A stretch of 64,000 nt of DNA from Lophium mytilinum (Eukaryota; Ascomycota; Dothideomycetes; Mytilinidiales; Mytilinidiaceae), in assembly GCA_010093605.1 (NCBI GenBank), contig MU004202.1, forward strand, positions 135,560 through 199,559. Reading direction: 5' to 3'. The position numbers and the translations under genes were made by a program. Positions 1-12,100 of this stretch are shown here, one piece after another; the stretch's first letter is position 1; the number at the start of each line of letters is the position of its first letter. The notes beneath the pieces are model-generated. The model did not search any database. It was not told where the DNA came from and saw nothing but the letters and a program-made list of their open reading frames with translations.

Positions 1-3000
1 GCAGCTGGACTAATGTGCCAGATGTATCGAACAGCTTGACCACGTTGCTGTTTGAGTAGTGGTCAGACCAAGGTAACAGCAGCTGGCGCTGCGTCTTGAC
101 CGCACCGTGACTTCGAAAGATCATAGCCAGGCGATCTTCGATGAGGTTTTGCAGCCCTACATCACTAGCCTTCAGGGTGTGCACACCAGTAGTAGTACCT
201 ATGTCCCATGCGAAATCTTTAACTTGGTTGTCCGGTTTCTGTGAGAATAGCGCGGCCATCATCTTCTGATAATGAGGGGAGTTTCGGTCGGATAGGGCTT
301 TCAAGGCCTCTTTGATGGCTTCGTCTTCAATTTGAAGAGGAACCTTTCCACTTCGGAGTAATTCCGCGCAACTAGGACGTTCACCAGGCTTGTGGCGGAT
401 TAAAGACGTGATGATGCTACCTTCCAGTGCCTTATCTGCTCCCTGAAAGCCGTCTGGTAAGGTGTGCTGTTTCTCTCGTAGAGCTCTGATGACATGGTCT
501 CGCTCCATTGCGGTCTTCAAAGGGTGGCACATTTCAAAGAAGATGATACCCAGCGAATACATGTCGACCTTGTCGTTGTAACTACCACCGGCACCTGAGC
601 GTAGCTCCGGAGCAACGTATAAAGTCGTTCCAACACTGTGGGTCATATCACCGTCGATGGTGTTGCTCGAGGATGCGCCTTTGTCTACGCGATGGTACTG
701 GCCACTGGTAGCTAGGCCGAAATCACCGATTTTAGGGATTTTTGCCACATCTATGAAGACGTTGTCTGGCTTGAGGTCACGATGGATAATGCCGTGGCCG
801 TGAATGTGCGCAAGACCTTCAAGGACTTGACGTAGAAGTCTCCAGTATTCCTCAGGCTCTTCATATAGCCCCTTTCGTATGAGATCGCGAAGCGTCTGCT
901 TTTCGCAGTATTCCATTTGGATGTATAGGGTCGTCTTGACTGGGCGGGAGTTGGATGTGATACGTGTTGCTTTTGGGAGGGCCTTGGAGTCGCCGGTGGC
1001 GTCTCCGTCCTCTTCTTCTGTATGGAACCGTCAGTGTCGGATTTCTGAAAATTGCATCTTGCTATAACCATCTCGAGGGTGTTGGAGGACTTCATAAGAC
1101 TTCAGAATAGCGTGTGCAAACATGTTAATGTGGTTTTGGGGGGATCTGAAGCTTACCTGTGTTATCACCACTTGTGCCGAATACGATCCCGTCATCTGAC
1201 TCCTCGTCCTCATCATCCGACTCCTCTTCAAACCCAGTCTTGGAGCTTATAAAGTCCAGCCCTCCAGTACTTCCCCCAAACTCGACGAAGTCCCCGCTTA
1301 GGGACGATGCTGGCGAATCGTTCCCAGTGAACGTATTAGAGGATTCCCCGTCAGTTTCCGACACAGTGGATACCTCCTCCTCTGGCCATGCCGTGAAATA
1401 ACGTACTACGCATGGGTGATTGAGACGAGACAAAAGCATGACTTCGGACAAGACTTCAGTGAGTGCGGCAGCAGAGTTCTGCTTTATTTTCTTGATGGCG
1501 TAAAAGCGCCCATCAAGCTTGTTACGCGCCTTCACAACCTCGCCATAGCCGCCCTTTCCTAAACGGCCGGCTTCCGCCCACTCGCTTGCGTACCTCGAAA
1601 ATGGGTTCAAAGCCCCTGTGGACGACTCTCGGCGTGCTCGCCGTCCATGAAGGGCAAAGGAAGTAGAAGGTGTTCTTGAGTGCATGGGTGAAACAGGCTG
1701 AAAATATACGGGAATATCGTTTCGCAAGAATTCGCATGGTATCAAATCGAAAGCCGACGGCCGCTTTTTGGGGTCTGGTCTGAAGAACTTCCGAGTTATG
1801 TCACCCAATGCATCCGACAGCTGCAGGTCCGTGATGAGCACCGTAGGCGAAGCGTGCTTTTGCGGAGTTTCAAGACCGAAAAGCATCTGGAGGAATACTA
1901 CGCCGAGGTCCCAGACATCAGTCTTTCTTGTACGTCTGGTCGAAACTTCTTGCGAAAGCTCTGATGGTACCCAAAAGGCAGACCTTGGCGTCGAGAATGG
2001 AGCAGTGGCTCGCGTAAGGTCTTTAAGATTATAGAGGCTCTCTTGAAACCCTGCGTCTGCAAGTTTCGTGAAAGTTGCGCCCCCAGTGGGTGGCCGACAA
2101 AGAAGAATGTTCCCTGGATGAATGCGCTTATGGACTACACCATTACGGTGAAAGAAATCGAGTGCCTCCAGCAGCTCAATTGACCAAGAACGAACTTTAT
2201 TAGTTGTAATTGACCCATCTTCTTCCAGTTTCTCACGAAGCGAGCCTCGGTTAGCAAAAGCCGTAAGGATATTGATATCCCATGCCGCTCCAATTGGCTC
2301 GTTATCCAGCTTTTGTATCTTGAAATCGAGAATGTGTACAATATTTGACTGCCTTAGCCTCTTGAGCTCTTCTAGATCAGTCTCAAAATCAAGAATAGCT
2401 TTCTTGAGGCGAGTCTCGCTGGTCGGCTCGGAGCTGTATACTTTGGTCTTTTTAAGGACAAGCAAAGTATCTCGAAAGCCTGCAGGTTGCACTAGAAGCA
2501 CTTCCGTCACCGGTCCCTGGTGAAGCTTTGCGAGGCCCGTTACCGTATCAAAATCAATGCGATTGCCGTCATCTTGCAATGATACCAGACGATCGAAGGT
2601 TACATGGTCAGGCAAAGACATGCCGGCGGCTGAGGAGCTAGGCGTCTGACCTATTGGGGGGCGACTCCTTCGTTTTACCATGATTTCCTTTCGCCGCAGC
2701 TCTTCCTCTATCATTTGCCGCATCACTCGGTCCTCCTCGGCCTTCTCTTCTACCCGCTTCTTCAATTTTTCTTCTTCATGTTCCTTAGCGAGCAGATTTG
2801 CCGCCGCTTCATGGACGGCTCGCTCTTCTTCAAGACTCGGAAGTGTCTCGTCGTGTTCCCTGGCCCTGTAATGCGGGTATGATCAGTATATGTTCATGGA
2901 GTAGGGATTGATGTTGATGAATAAAGGGTTGCGTTGCATGAGTGAATAATTCCGTCTGCCGCTGTCTGGTACCGATGTGAATCAAGATTTTGAACACATG

Positions 3001-3832
3001 GTGAAGTATGCGTTTTGAACCGTCGCCGACCCCCGGCATCATTTCAGACAGCACCAATTGAGAGCTCACACCTTATGAAAGGTTCGCATAGGTCTGGATG
3101 GCACAGGATGATTTTGAGATCATATGAGACTGACTCTTACTTACGTTACATCGTCTTCCAGAATGTCCTGAATTGCGGTAGCGATTTCGTGAATCATCAC
3201 CTCGCCCAGAAGCTCTTTTGGTTTAGTCTTGATCAGCGTCTCGATCTTCTTTCGAGTCTTTGGGCGCAGCTGGGTTGCATTCTCGAGTACGAGGATTGGA
3301 ACAGTCTTCGGATACGTGGCGAGTAACCTGACCGAAAGGACCGCGACAATATCACTTTCCGAGAATGGCTTCAACCGTAGACGGAACGTGCGGTCTGTGG
3401 TTTTCTAATTTTTGTCGTTAGTGCTAGGACTTTGGTTTGTCTACGCCAGCTTGATGCTGTTTGCTTGAAGTGCTGCGATCCAAATTCGGAAATCTATAAA
3501 AAGATGGAATCTTGACTCTATAGATAGTGAAAGGTAAAAGAGCTGCTAAATTGACATTTGCGAAAACAAGTTGAAGCACGTTAGATTATGTAGATGATAC
3601 ATACGCTCCAAGCGCCTTTGAACTCAACCTCTTCATACTCATCGGGGAAGATGGCTTGCAATACTTCTATCTCGTCGTCTTGAGCTTTGGCATAAGTCTC
3701 CGACGCAGATGTCAAGGCCGGAGTAGCAGATTTGTTTTCCTTAGTAGGAGATTTTCCCATGCCCATGCCTGGGATAGCAATCTGAGCGGATGCATTTGTT
3801 GCTATCTTGTTCCAAGGTGATTTCGGTGCCAT
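1..3832 (-). CDS. cpc-3: GCN2/Cpc-3-type eIF2alpha kinase (3' end outside window)
   Basis: Serine/threonine kinase that senses uncharged tRNA and phosphorylates eIF2alpha to start the general amino acid control response. Reading right to left there are four exons: 3832-3605, 3404-3145, 2865-1157, and 1017 running off the window. Introns have GT/AG ends and all joins keep the frame. An RWD domain (about residues 50-160, starting DDEIEVLQAIFPDEY) would bind Gcn1. A charged linker follows, then a pseudokinase (about 230-540) in which HRD is replaced by HKR and DFG by DAG. The active kinase starts near residue 590 (LGKGGYGEV, YAIKKI), carries a long acidic insert, then IIHRDLKPDN, GDFGLA and APE. 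The last visible part (LQNLIEDRLAMIF) opens the HisRS-like domain. About 1070 residues are visible; family members usually reach 1500-1600, so the rest lies beyond position 1. The 200- and 279-nt introns in the RWD half are longer than usual here and deserve transcript checking. Confidence 0.93.
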
Positions 3833-4385
3833 ATTGGGCAGTGTAAGGTATTTTAGATGGTCAGCTCGATGGAGAGAGGAGCAGTAGACACGCAGCAGCC
3901 GGAGCCGCTAGCCTTTACAGCACTGTATTCATAGTGCGTCAGGAGGGGGAAATTGTAGGTGATGATGTATATCAAAGAATCACATTCGATCGACGGACTC
4001 AAATGCGGCTTGCCAGCGGAGCGGAATGACTCAAGGTGGCCCGAGCTTTTCGAGATCTCAAGGCGCGTCAACTTTGGAGGTTTGCGGATGCCAACACCAG
4101 CTCGCTTGCGCCCAGGAGCCTCGCAACTTCCCCGCCATTTTACCTACGCTTTAAGCAAGAGTGAATACACCGTTTCATCTCATAGAAAGTGCACGCGACA
4201 GCAAAACAAGCGCATCAACACCACAAAAGTCGAACACCCCGCGATTCCTGAGAGTAAACAACACCCAAACACCACAACTGCGGAACCCACGCCACCACTA
4301 CGGTCACTCAACCACCAATGCTAGGTCTCTAGCAACCTCTGGGCACTTTGATTGGCTTTTTACTCTTGTCTGACTCAAAACCGCC
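3833..4385. promoter_or_regulatory. Divergent promoter with two TGACTCA sites
   Basis: This 553-nt gap lies between the starts of the GCN2 gene (-) and the Cut12 gene (+). It contains no convincing gene. Two exact TGACTCA motifs (the Gcn4/CpcA bZIP consensus) are at 4027-4033, about 195 nt upstream of the GCN2 ATG, and at 4371-4377, nine nt before the Cut12 ATG. The motif matches are seen directly; their use is inference. Confidence 0.45.
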
Positions 4386-6041
4386 ATGTTTTCGTGGATT
4401 ACAGGCCCTCGAATCACCAATGTTGTGGAAGACCTTCAGTCTGGTAAGTCGAACGGCAACCTCAAGCACGTTCTTACTAACCGAAGCTCCCCAGCTCACG
4501 TAGATACTACCTACATAGACCCGCCAGATACCCCCGCGCCCGTCTTCGCCGTCAAAGCCTTCAAACAAGCGCTCTTCGGAACACCTCATCCCGACCAAGC
4601 TGAACTCAAAGCCGCGGCCTCGAACAAGAATGGAGAATCCAAAAAGGATACCAAACCGCGCTTGGTGCCCGTAAATACCAATGGAAACCGCGAACCCGCT
4701 CCGATCTTGTCCCCAGTCAAGAATGGCATCCTGATGACGCCCGGAACTGCTGCCAAAGGCCGCAAAACAGTATCGTTCGGTGCGCAGGTTGCGGAAAATG
4801 CAGCTAAGAAGGGCGCAAAGATCGGGAAGAGCGGCATACCCAACGATTGCCCCGGCAAATTCCCAAGTCCGTGGACACCTGGGACTGAGCTCTTAGCCCA
4901 GTCTGACAAAAAGCCTCGATCAAAGCTTACTGCGGCTCTGTACGACGCGCGAGAGTCCAGTCAGACGAAGACGACAACAAAACCGAGAGCCAAGGATGAT
5001 CAGGATCTCACGCTGGATTACATGGAACCCCGTGCAGCGTCTGGCAAGTACTGGAAGGAACAGTTCATGTCCTACTCGCAACAGAGCGAACATGAGATGA
5101 GGAAGCTTATCAAGAAGGAGCAAATAGCTAGGAGTTTCGCAAGGAAGAAGGACGGGGATGCTACAGAGCTTACGCTAAAGCTTGAGGAAGAGAAGGAACG
5201 GCACAGGCAGCAGGAGAAGACTCTCGAAGAGCAAATGAAGGACTACCAGGAGCGCTTGCGGCAAGCGATGGCAGAGAACGCCAGGGCCAGTATGGAGATC
5301 TCAATGCTGAAACAGCAGCTTGAGGCCTCACTGCAGAAGGATTCTGTGAAATCAGAGGCCCAAACCAAGAACCCTATCCGTGTACACGAAGATCCCACCA
5401 AGAACGTTGCCAGGGAATACCGCCAAACGATCCTGTCGAAGCCCGTTCTTACTGCGAGCCACGAGCAAGACAGCGCCGACAGTCCATCCGCCTCAGCTAG
5501 ACCGCGACGTCCACGCCGCTCGACCGCCCCTGACTCCGCTCACCCAACACCGTCTGCCTCTGGTTTTCAACCGAAGTCAAACACTCCGCTTAGCGTCCGC
5601 AATCCAACCACCATCAACAAAGAGAACCTTCCACCCAAGTCTCCCTCAAATCTCGCAGTACCTTCATCGTCTGACTACTGGGTGCCTTCTAGCCCCATGG
5701 ATATGGACCGTATGGCGTTTCCAATCTCCAGCGCTCCACCCCCTGGTCGTTCAAACAGTACTTCCAAGGTCGAGCGCTCAAGTAGAACAAGACACTCGAG
5801 TCTTCGCAAGAAGGTGTCAATCAGTGGAGAACCGAGGTCAGACGGTCTTCGTGGGAAGGCAGCGGACCTGCCGATTGTGCAGGAAAGGACGGCACTAGGC
5901 ATGGAGACAAGATCAGAGAGTCTGCATGTGAAAGCAGCTTCTACAGGCTCGAAATCTGGGCCGGCTGATGAAGAGCGGAAGCGGGCAGCGAAAGAGAGAT
6001 TGTTGCGAAGGAAGGCTAACAAAGGTGTGGAGAGCTCATGA
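4386..6041 (+). CDS. cut12: Cut12-like spindle pole body protein
   Basis: Predicted spindle-pole-body component related to fission yeast Cut12, which helps activate mitotic entry kinases at the SPB. The N-terminus MFSWITGPRI and the following PPDTPAPVFAVKAFKQA block (about residues 40-60) match what I recall of the Cut12 family. A second conserved block (LTLDYMEPRAASGKYWKEQF, about 215-235) leads into a coiled coil (about 235-320) rich in Glu, Lys and Gln. The C-terminal half is Ser/Pro-rich with basic patches, as expected for a phosphoregulated, disordered tail. The frame is open for 551 codons. However, 4444-4494 has a textbook intron shape whose length is a multiple of three, so the spliced protein is probably 534 residues. 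The gene ends convergently with cwc2. Confidence 0.82.
   Translation: MFSWITGPRITNVVEDLQSGKSNGNLKHVLTNRSSPAHVDTTYIDPPDTPAPVFAVKAFKQALFGTPHPDQAELKAAASNKNGESKKDTKPRLVPVNTNGNREPAPILSPVKNGILMTPGTAAKGRKTVSFGAQVAENAAKKGAKIGKSGIPNDCPGKFPSPWTPGTELLAQSDKKPRSKLTAALYDARESSQTKTTTKPRAKDDQDLTLDYMEPRAASGKYWKEQFMSYSQQSEHEMRKLIKKEQIARSFARKKDGDATELTLKLEEEKERHRQQEKTLEEQMKDYQERLRQAMAENARASMEISMLKQQLEASLQKDSVKSEAQTKNPIRVHEDPTKNVAREYRQTILSKPVLTASHEQDSADSPSASARPRRPRRSTAPDSAHPTPSASGFQPKSNTPLSVRNPTTINKENLPPKSPSNLAVPSSSDYWVPSSPMDMDRMAFPISSAPPPGRSNSTSKVERSSRTRHSSLRKKVSISGEPRSDGLRGKAADLPIVQERTALGMETRSESLHVKAASTGSKSGPADEERKRAAKERLLRRKANKGVESS
4444..4494 (+). other. Probable 51-nt in-frame intron in cut12
   Basis: The segment begins GTAAGT, contains a perfect TACTAAC branch site, and ends CCCCAG. 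It is 51 nt long with no stop, so both spliced and retained forms stay in frame and differ by 17 residues. Removing it joins DLQSG directly to HVDTTYIDPP, placing the N-terminus next to the conserved block. Splice signals are seen; usage is inferred. Confidence 0.75.
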
Positions 6042-6390
6042 TTGACCAGAGGCATGCATACGTGGAGTTTAGCGCATTATTCTTTCTTGGGTTCTCTATT
6101 AGGGCTATTGGTTGATACTAGCATGCTACTTGAATGATACTCTTTCCCCACGGGCTGATACGCCCAGCGGTATCTCACACCACTATACACACCCTCAAAA
6201 CGCACGGTCACACCCTCTGATATCGCACGTACTAACTTACATGCAATGGTGATTAGGAGTGGAAGCACATGGACAAAGGTTCGCGATGAAGAACGAATAT
6301 TTGGTATCATTTTGAGACGCCCCAGACCCGTATATTACATGTCCCCACGTTAGCGCCTTGGTGAAACAAATTGCCTCAATGTCCTGCAAC
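6042..6390. other. Convergent 3' flanks of cut12 and cwc2
   Basis: This stretch of 349 nt lies between two stop codons facing each other. It probably holds both 3' untranslated regions. I see no gene, tRNA or repeat in it. Confidence 0.6.
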
Positions 6391-7581
6391 TCAATCACTG
6401 TCATCATCGCTCCCGTATCCCACCAGAGGCCCAATAGCTGGCGCCGGCTTCTTGGCCGTAGTCGCAGAATAGCCCTTCAACGCTGCTAACGTCGAGCCAG
6501 ATAGTATGCCATTCCCACCACTCACGTTCCCTTGCGCATGTGTTCCCGTCTCCGCAGGAGCTTCAATATACTGTTGCTCTTCAGGCCCATCCAACAATTG
6601 CCCATCCGCTGCCGCCTCCAACGCCGCCTTCTCTTTCGCGTACCACACATCATCCGGTGCCTCATAGCCCTGCAGCCCAAAACTCCCCTCAATTTTCCTC
6701 CGCTTCTTCTGCTCCGGGTCTCTCCCCTCAATCTCGGCCACATAATCCGCTGGCAGCGCCCGCCGAATCGCCTCCGCTGCCTGCTCTTCTATCCGCCGCG
6801 CCTCCCGCTTCTGTGCCTGAGGGTTCGGATCCATAGTCGCCCATCTGACGTTGAGAATTTCTGAATGGTCGAGCGCCTGATGCGCCATGGCTTCTTTTGC
6901 GAACTGTGCATTCGCTTCGTTGGTATAGGTCACGAAGCCCACGCCCCGTGCCGTGAGCACCCGTATGCGATCCACCTGCCCCCACTCGTTGAAGTGCCTT
7001 GCAACGATCTCTTCTATGTCGTCCGTAACATGGATCCGGCCGACGTAGAGCGTGCGGTTCTGCCGCAGGAAACTGCCCACACCACCCATATCATCGCGGT
7101 AATCTGAAAACTTGTCGCGCCCGAAACAGTCCACATTTGGGTTGAAGATGTCGTGGAGCCCCGGCAAGCGGTGCAGATACTGGCATTCCTGGCCGTTCGG
7201 GCATAAGCCGCGCGCGAAGAAGAGGCAGAAGTAGCTGCCGGGCGTAGAGTCGGCTTTGGTGAAGCCGGAGTCGCGGGCGACGTTGCAGCGGGAGGGCGCG
7301 GCGGTTTTGGAGAGGTAGGCATCCTCGCGGTCGCCACCGCTCCATTTGTTGTACCAGATGTTGAAGATGGTGCCGGTGGGTGGGGGCTTCTCGCTCTTGA
7401 AGGTGGCGGGGTCGACTTGGGGTCGGGCAGGGCGCCGCTTCTTGCGAATTATCTTCTTGACTTTTTTTGAGGGGGCGGTGGTGAGGGCGGTTTGGGGGTC
7501 TGGTGATGCCTCTTCTGGGAGCGAGGTAGGGGTGGCGATGGGCGCGTCATCGAGGACAATGGTCTCTACGGTATCAGCCAT
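6391..7581 (-). CDS. cwc2: Pre-mRNA splicing factor Cwc2
   Basis: Component of the Prp19-associated (NineTeen) complex that contacts U6 snRNA and stabilises the catalytic spliceosome; orthologue of RBM22. Single exon, 396 residues. After a basic N-terminus (KKVKKIIRKKRRPARP) comes the Torus region with the family signature FNIWYNKWSGGD (about 73-84). A CCCH zinc finger follows (CLFFARGLCPNGQECQYLH, about 118-136). An RRM spans about 175-250 (RTLYVGRI as RNP2 and GVGFVTYTN as RNP1). The stretch LNVRWATMDPNP after the RRM is also characteristic of Cwc2. The tail is acidic and ends GSDDDSD. The start is the first ATG of the open frame. Domain order and length match the fungal family closely. Confidence 0.93.
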   Translation of the reverse strand: MADTVETIVLDDAPIATPTSLPEEASPDPQTALTTAPSKKVKKIIRKKRRPARPQVDPATFKSEKPPPTGTIFNIWYNKWSGGDREDAYLSKTAAPSRCNVARDSGFTKADSTPGSYFCLFFARGLCPNGQECQYLHRLPGLHDIFNPNVDCFGRDKFSDYRDDMGGVGSFLRQNRTLYVGRIHVTDDIEEIVARHFNEWGQVDRIRVLTARGVGFVTYTNEANAQFAKEAMAHQALDHSEILNVRWATMDPNPQAQKREARRIEEQAAEAIRRALPADYVAEIEGRDPEQKKRRKIEGSFGLQGYEAPDDVWYAKEKAALEAAADGQLLDGPEEQQYIEAPAETGTHAQGNVSGGNGILSGSTLAALKGYSATTAKKPAPAIGPLVGYGSDDDSD

Positions 7582-9125
7582 AGTGAGGGTTGTTGTGAGG
7601 CTGAGAAAGTATGGGGTATGGAGGTTTGAAGTTAAGGTTCGTACCTAGAATCGCAAGTAAAGCTTGGCTGTCAGGCTGGCTTCGGAGCGCATTGTGGCCC
7701 GTTCGTTGACAGTCACGTGCGTACTACTCGAAGCATCATTCATCATGCCGTCTATTCTCCATAATACTATCTGGCATCATGGTTTGCTGAACTGTGTAAC
7801 AGATTCTTTGATTTAGAATCTTAGAGTAGCTCTTACGAATTCTGGGGATAGATTGAGTTATAATTTTATGCACGCTAAGACGAGTATACAAGACTGCCAA
7901 CCGTTCCGTGGAAACCACGGTCATTCCTCCATCAACACTCGATCCAACCTTCATCGAACTTGCACGCTCAATGACATGCCTTAAAACAGTACGAGCCACA
8001 AGCTGTGAAGCACTATGAACGTCACTGGATGCCCTCTCATAGGTTAATGATCCGAAGCCTTGTCCGGTACTAATCCGCACCTAATCCTCAATGTCCGTCA
8101 AGCCACCGTAAGGCCCAGCCACATCTGTCAGGTATGACGAGCCGGTCAAGCAGTATGACGAGCAGCCAGATGATGCTGCTTGTATGAGTTAAGCTATCCA
8201 GCTAGATTCAACTTCGAGAACGGCGGAGGATGCCGAGTCACATGTAGCGTTTCAAGGTCTGCACCCGACGGAAAGCTGATACACCTCCGGAAGGGTACTG
8301 CACATAGCATTTAAGTTCCAAGAACATATCACGATGTTCGAAGACATCCCCAAGAGCTTTTAGATGTCTTTCAGTCGGTAAGTCGGTATCTAAAACTTGT
8401 CAGACTGGTCACTCTGAAACATTCTCACGATTGTGGCTGCTGCGTACTTTGCTGTATTACTGCTTTCATTGCTCTCTTTCGCTTAGAATCCTTGTCAGCT
8501 TCCGGACAAACATTCAATCATATGAGATAATTCCTGGTCCCCGGACTGCGGGTGCAGTGACGATTTCTTGTAAGCACGCCCGGTCGGGATCGACGTAGGT
8601 GTTTTTGGCCGACACCGACCACTCATCGAAGAAACATGCGGCTCTCACGCCCCAACCTTCCCCTTCCAAGATAGCTCTGCATCCTTAACGGCGTTCCTGG
8701 ATGACCCAGGCGATCGGAACGTGGTTTTGCCGCTGCCATGCTGTCCGTTTCATGTCTCGGTCGTGCTATGCTCTCGCTTAAGGGCTGTGGTCCAATGCAG
8801 ACGGCCTTCCTCACCACCGGACTACGGACTTTGCCAATGATATAATATGAACATAGTTCCTAGTTAGAGCTTTACTTGGCGTTTCAATCTCAACTGATAT
8901 TATCACGGTCTTTTCGTTGTGTAGCTGTTGTGTTTCTCACACAATCTTTCACTCTCTCACATCTACCACTTTATATATTACCACCGAAACGCGACGAAGC
9001 GGCCTTGCCATTTATCACAAAAGATATCCACATCGTCTTCTCGTCGAGTGGAACTATTTCACATCCTATCCCCTAAGAATCGGACTCAAAGCTTGGGATC
9101 GATCCAACCCAGCTCGTCTACCACG
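7582..9125. promoter_or_regulatory. 1.5-kb divergent intergenic region, cwc2 / ABC transporter
   Basis: No supported gene. Only short open frames without recognisable content occur on either strand. A small imperfect tandem repeat (GTATGACGAGC twice, about 22 nt apart) sits near 8132-8163. The final 250 nt before the transporter ATG is pyrimidine-rich, typical of a filamentous fungal promoter and 5' leader. Confidence 0.5.
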
Positions 9126-12100
9126 ATGACTGTCACCATTGAGTATGGCCGTAATCGAGCCAACAACAGGATGTCCACAAATCGGCATTCTAGTGCTTCA
9201 ACTCATTCAAGTGCTCTTGAACTTGCATCTCTCTATGAAGCAGTCGCTGATGAAGAGAAGTCTCGGGCCGGGGAGGAGCCCTTGCCAGAAAACTTCCCCG
9301 GTCTAGAGTTGAGAGACTTAGGCCTTCCACAACCAAAGAAGCCCGGTGACCCAATGGATCTTCTCCCTCCCAATGAGAAGGAAATTCTTGTTCGCCAGGT
9401 TCATCATCCTACCGCTGATGTAAGGTATTTACAACTGTACCGATACGCGTCGAGAAAAGAGATCATAATCTGCTGGATTTCCGTTTTCGCTGCCATTATT
9501 GCCGGTATCCTAGTCCCGATGATGACTGTGAGTATCCTATGGATGTTGAGACTTGTGCAGATTGGCTGACGTTTTTCAGGTTGTTTTCGGTCAGCTCACA
9601 GCAACTTTCCAAGGAGTGTTCATGCACACCGTCGACTACCCTACGTTCCACGCGCAATTACACAAGTACACCCTATATTTCGTATACCTCGGTCTCGGAG
9701 AATTCGTATCCACATACATCTGTACTTGCGGTAATCTGTACACGGGCGAGCGAATTGCGGGCAAAATTCGAGAAAAGTATCTCGAAGCAATTCTGCGGCA
9801 AAACGTTGGCTATTTCGACAAACTCGGATCTGGAGAAATCACGACTCGCATCACGGCTGACTCCAATACGGTTCAAGATGGAGTGTCTGAAAAAGTTGGC
9901 TTCACGCTCAGCTCGGTTGCGACCTTTGTCACTGCTTTCGTTATCGGCTTTGTCAAATCCTGGAAACTAACCCTCATCTTGTCCGCCACTATTGTTGCGA
10001 TCGTTCTGATCATGGGTGGAGGATCGCGTTTCATCATGAAATTCACAAGAGCCTCTCTCATCGCCTATGCACGAGGAGGTGCTGTTGCTGAAGAAGTGCT
10101 CAGCTCGGTCCGAAACGCGAAGGCCTTTGGCACAGAAGAAAAGCTTGCTCGCAAGTATGACGGTGTCCTTAATATCTCTGAAGGATTTGGAAGGAAGAGC
10201 AAATACGTCATGGCTTGCATGCTGGCCTTCATGATGACTATTGTTTACATGAACTATGTATGTGTATTCCGGATCCTTTCCATAGAGTTTTCATTAACAT
10301 TCTCAGGGCCTTGCATTCTGGATGGGTTCGAAATTCCTCGTCACTGGAGAGGTCCATGTCGGGCAGATCGTGACCACCTTGATGTCTATCATGATCGGTT
10401 CTTTTGCTCTTGGCCATGTTGGACCATGGATTCAGGCTTTCGGATCAGCCTCTGCCGCTGCTGGAAAGATATTCGCGACCATCGATCGCATCTCTCCCAT
10501 GGATCCGACATCAAACACTGGGTACAAGCCGGAGAAGGTAGCGGGAGAAATCACTCTTCGCAACGTCAAGCACATATATCCGTCTCGACCCGAGGTCACA
10601 GTTATGAACGGTGTCGACCTCACGGTTCCTGCCGGCAAAACGACTGCTCTTGTAGGATCATCAGGCTCTGGAAAGAGTACTATCATCGGACTTGTCGAAA
10701 GGTTTTACGACCCTGTTGCTGGCGAAGTGTTGTTGGACGGTCGCAATGTTCAAGGTCTAAACTTGAACTGGCTGAGACAACAGGTATCTCTAGTGCAGCA
10801 AGAGCCCGTTCTCTTCGCCACCTCGATCTACAAAAACATTCGCTATGGCCTCATTGGCTCGGACTTCGACTACCTCCCGGAAGAGCGAACGAAAAACTTA
10901 GTAATCGAGGCCGCCAAATTCGCCAATGCCCACGACTTCATCGAAGCGCTTCCAGAAGGGTACGAAACCAATGTTGGAGACCGAGGTTTCTTGCTCTCTG
11001 GAGGACAGAAACAACGTATCGCAATTGCTCGTGCCATCGTGAGTGATCCTAAGATTCTACTGCTCGATGAGGCGACATCCGCTCTCGACACGAAAAGCGA
11101 AGGCGTTGTGCAAGCTGCACTCGACAAAGCTTGCAACGGACGGACTACAATCGTCATCGCTCATCGACTTTCTACGATCAGAGACGCAGACAACATCGTG
11201 GTCATGGACAAAGGGAAGATCGTCGAACAAGGCACCCACGATCAGCTGCTCGACAAGCGCGGGATGTACTGGAGTCTGGTTGAAGCGCAGCGTTTTGCCT
11301 CAAGCGAGACTACAGAGAAATTTGACGAGATGGGCGATCTCGAATCAGAAGATTCCGACAACCCTTTCACCGACCCAAGTGTCACCGAAGTCGAGTTCTA
11401 CGACCACGACATGGACAAAAAGATCTCTCGCAGACAATCGGCACGGTCAGTTTCTAGCCAGATCCTCGGCGACGAGCTACCAGAGAAGCCTAAGACATAT
11501 TCCATGTGGACCATTCTGAAGTTCATCTGGAGCTTCAACATCAAGGAGTGGAAGCTCATGTCGACTGGTCTATTCTTCTGTATCATCGCCGGCGGAGGCA
11601 ATCCTGTGCAGTCCGTTTTCTTTGCTAAAACTCTCACGTCGTTGTCCCTTCCCCCGAACGAATACCACGAGCTGCGAAACGAAGTCAACTTCTGGAGTGG
11701 CATGTACTTGATGCTTGCGGCTGTCCAATGGGTTGCGTGGGCTTCTCAAGGTATCTGCTTCGCTTACTGCTCCGAAAGACTCATCCACCGTGTCCGAGAC
11801 CATGCCTTCCGAACCATGATCCGACAAGATGTGGGCTTCTTTGACGATGAGAAGAACACCGCAGCCAAGCTTACCACGGCTTTAGCACAAGAAGCTACTT
11901 ACCTAGCCGGACTCAGTGGAACTACCCTAGGCACGCTTTGCATGGCTATCACAACTCTCACGGCTTCACTAACCATGGCTATCATCGTTGGATGGAAACT
12001 GGCCCTCGTCTGTATTTCTACCGTCCCAGTTCTCATGCTCTGCGGCTTCTTACGCTTCTGGCTTCTTGCAAAATTCCAAGTCCGGGCTAAGATCACCTAC

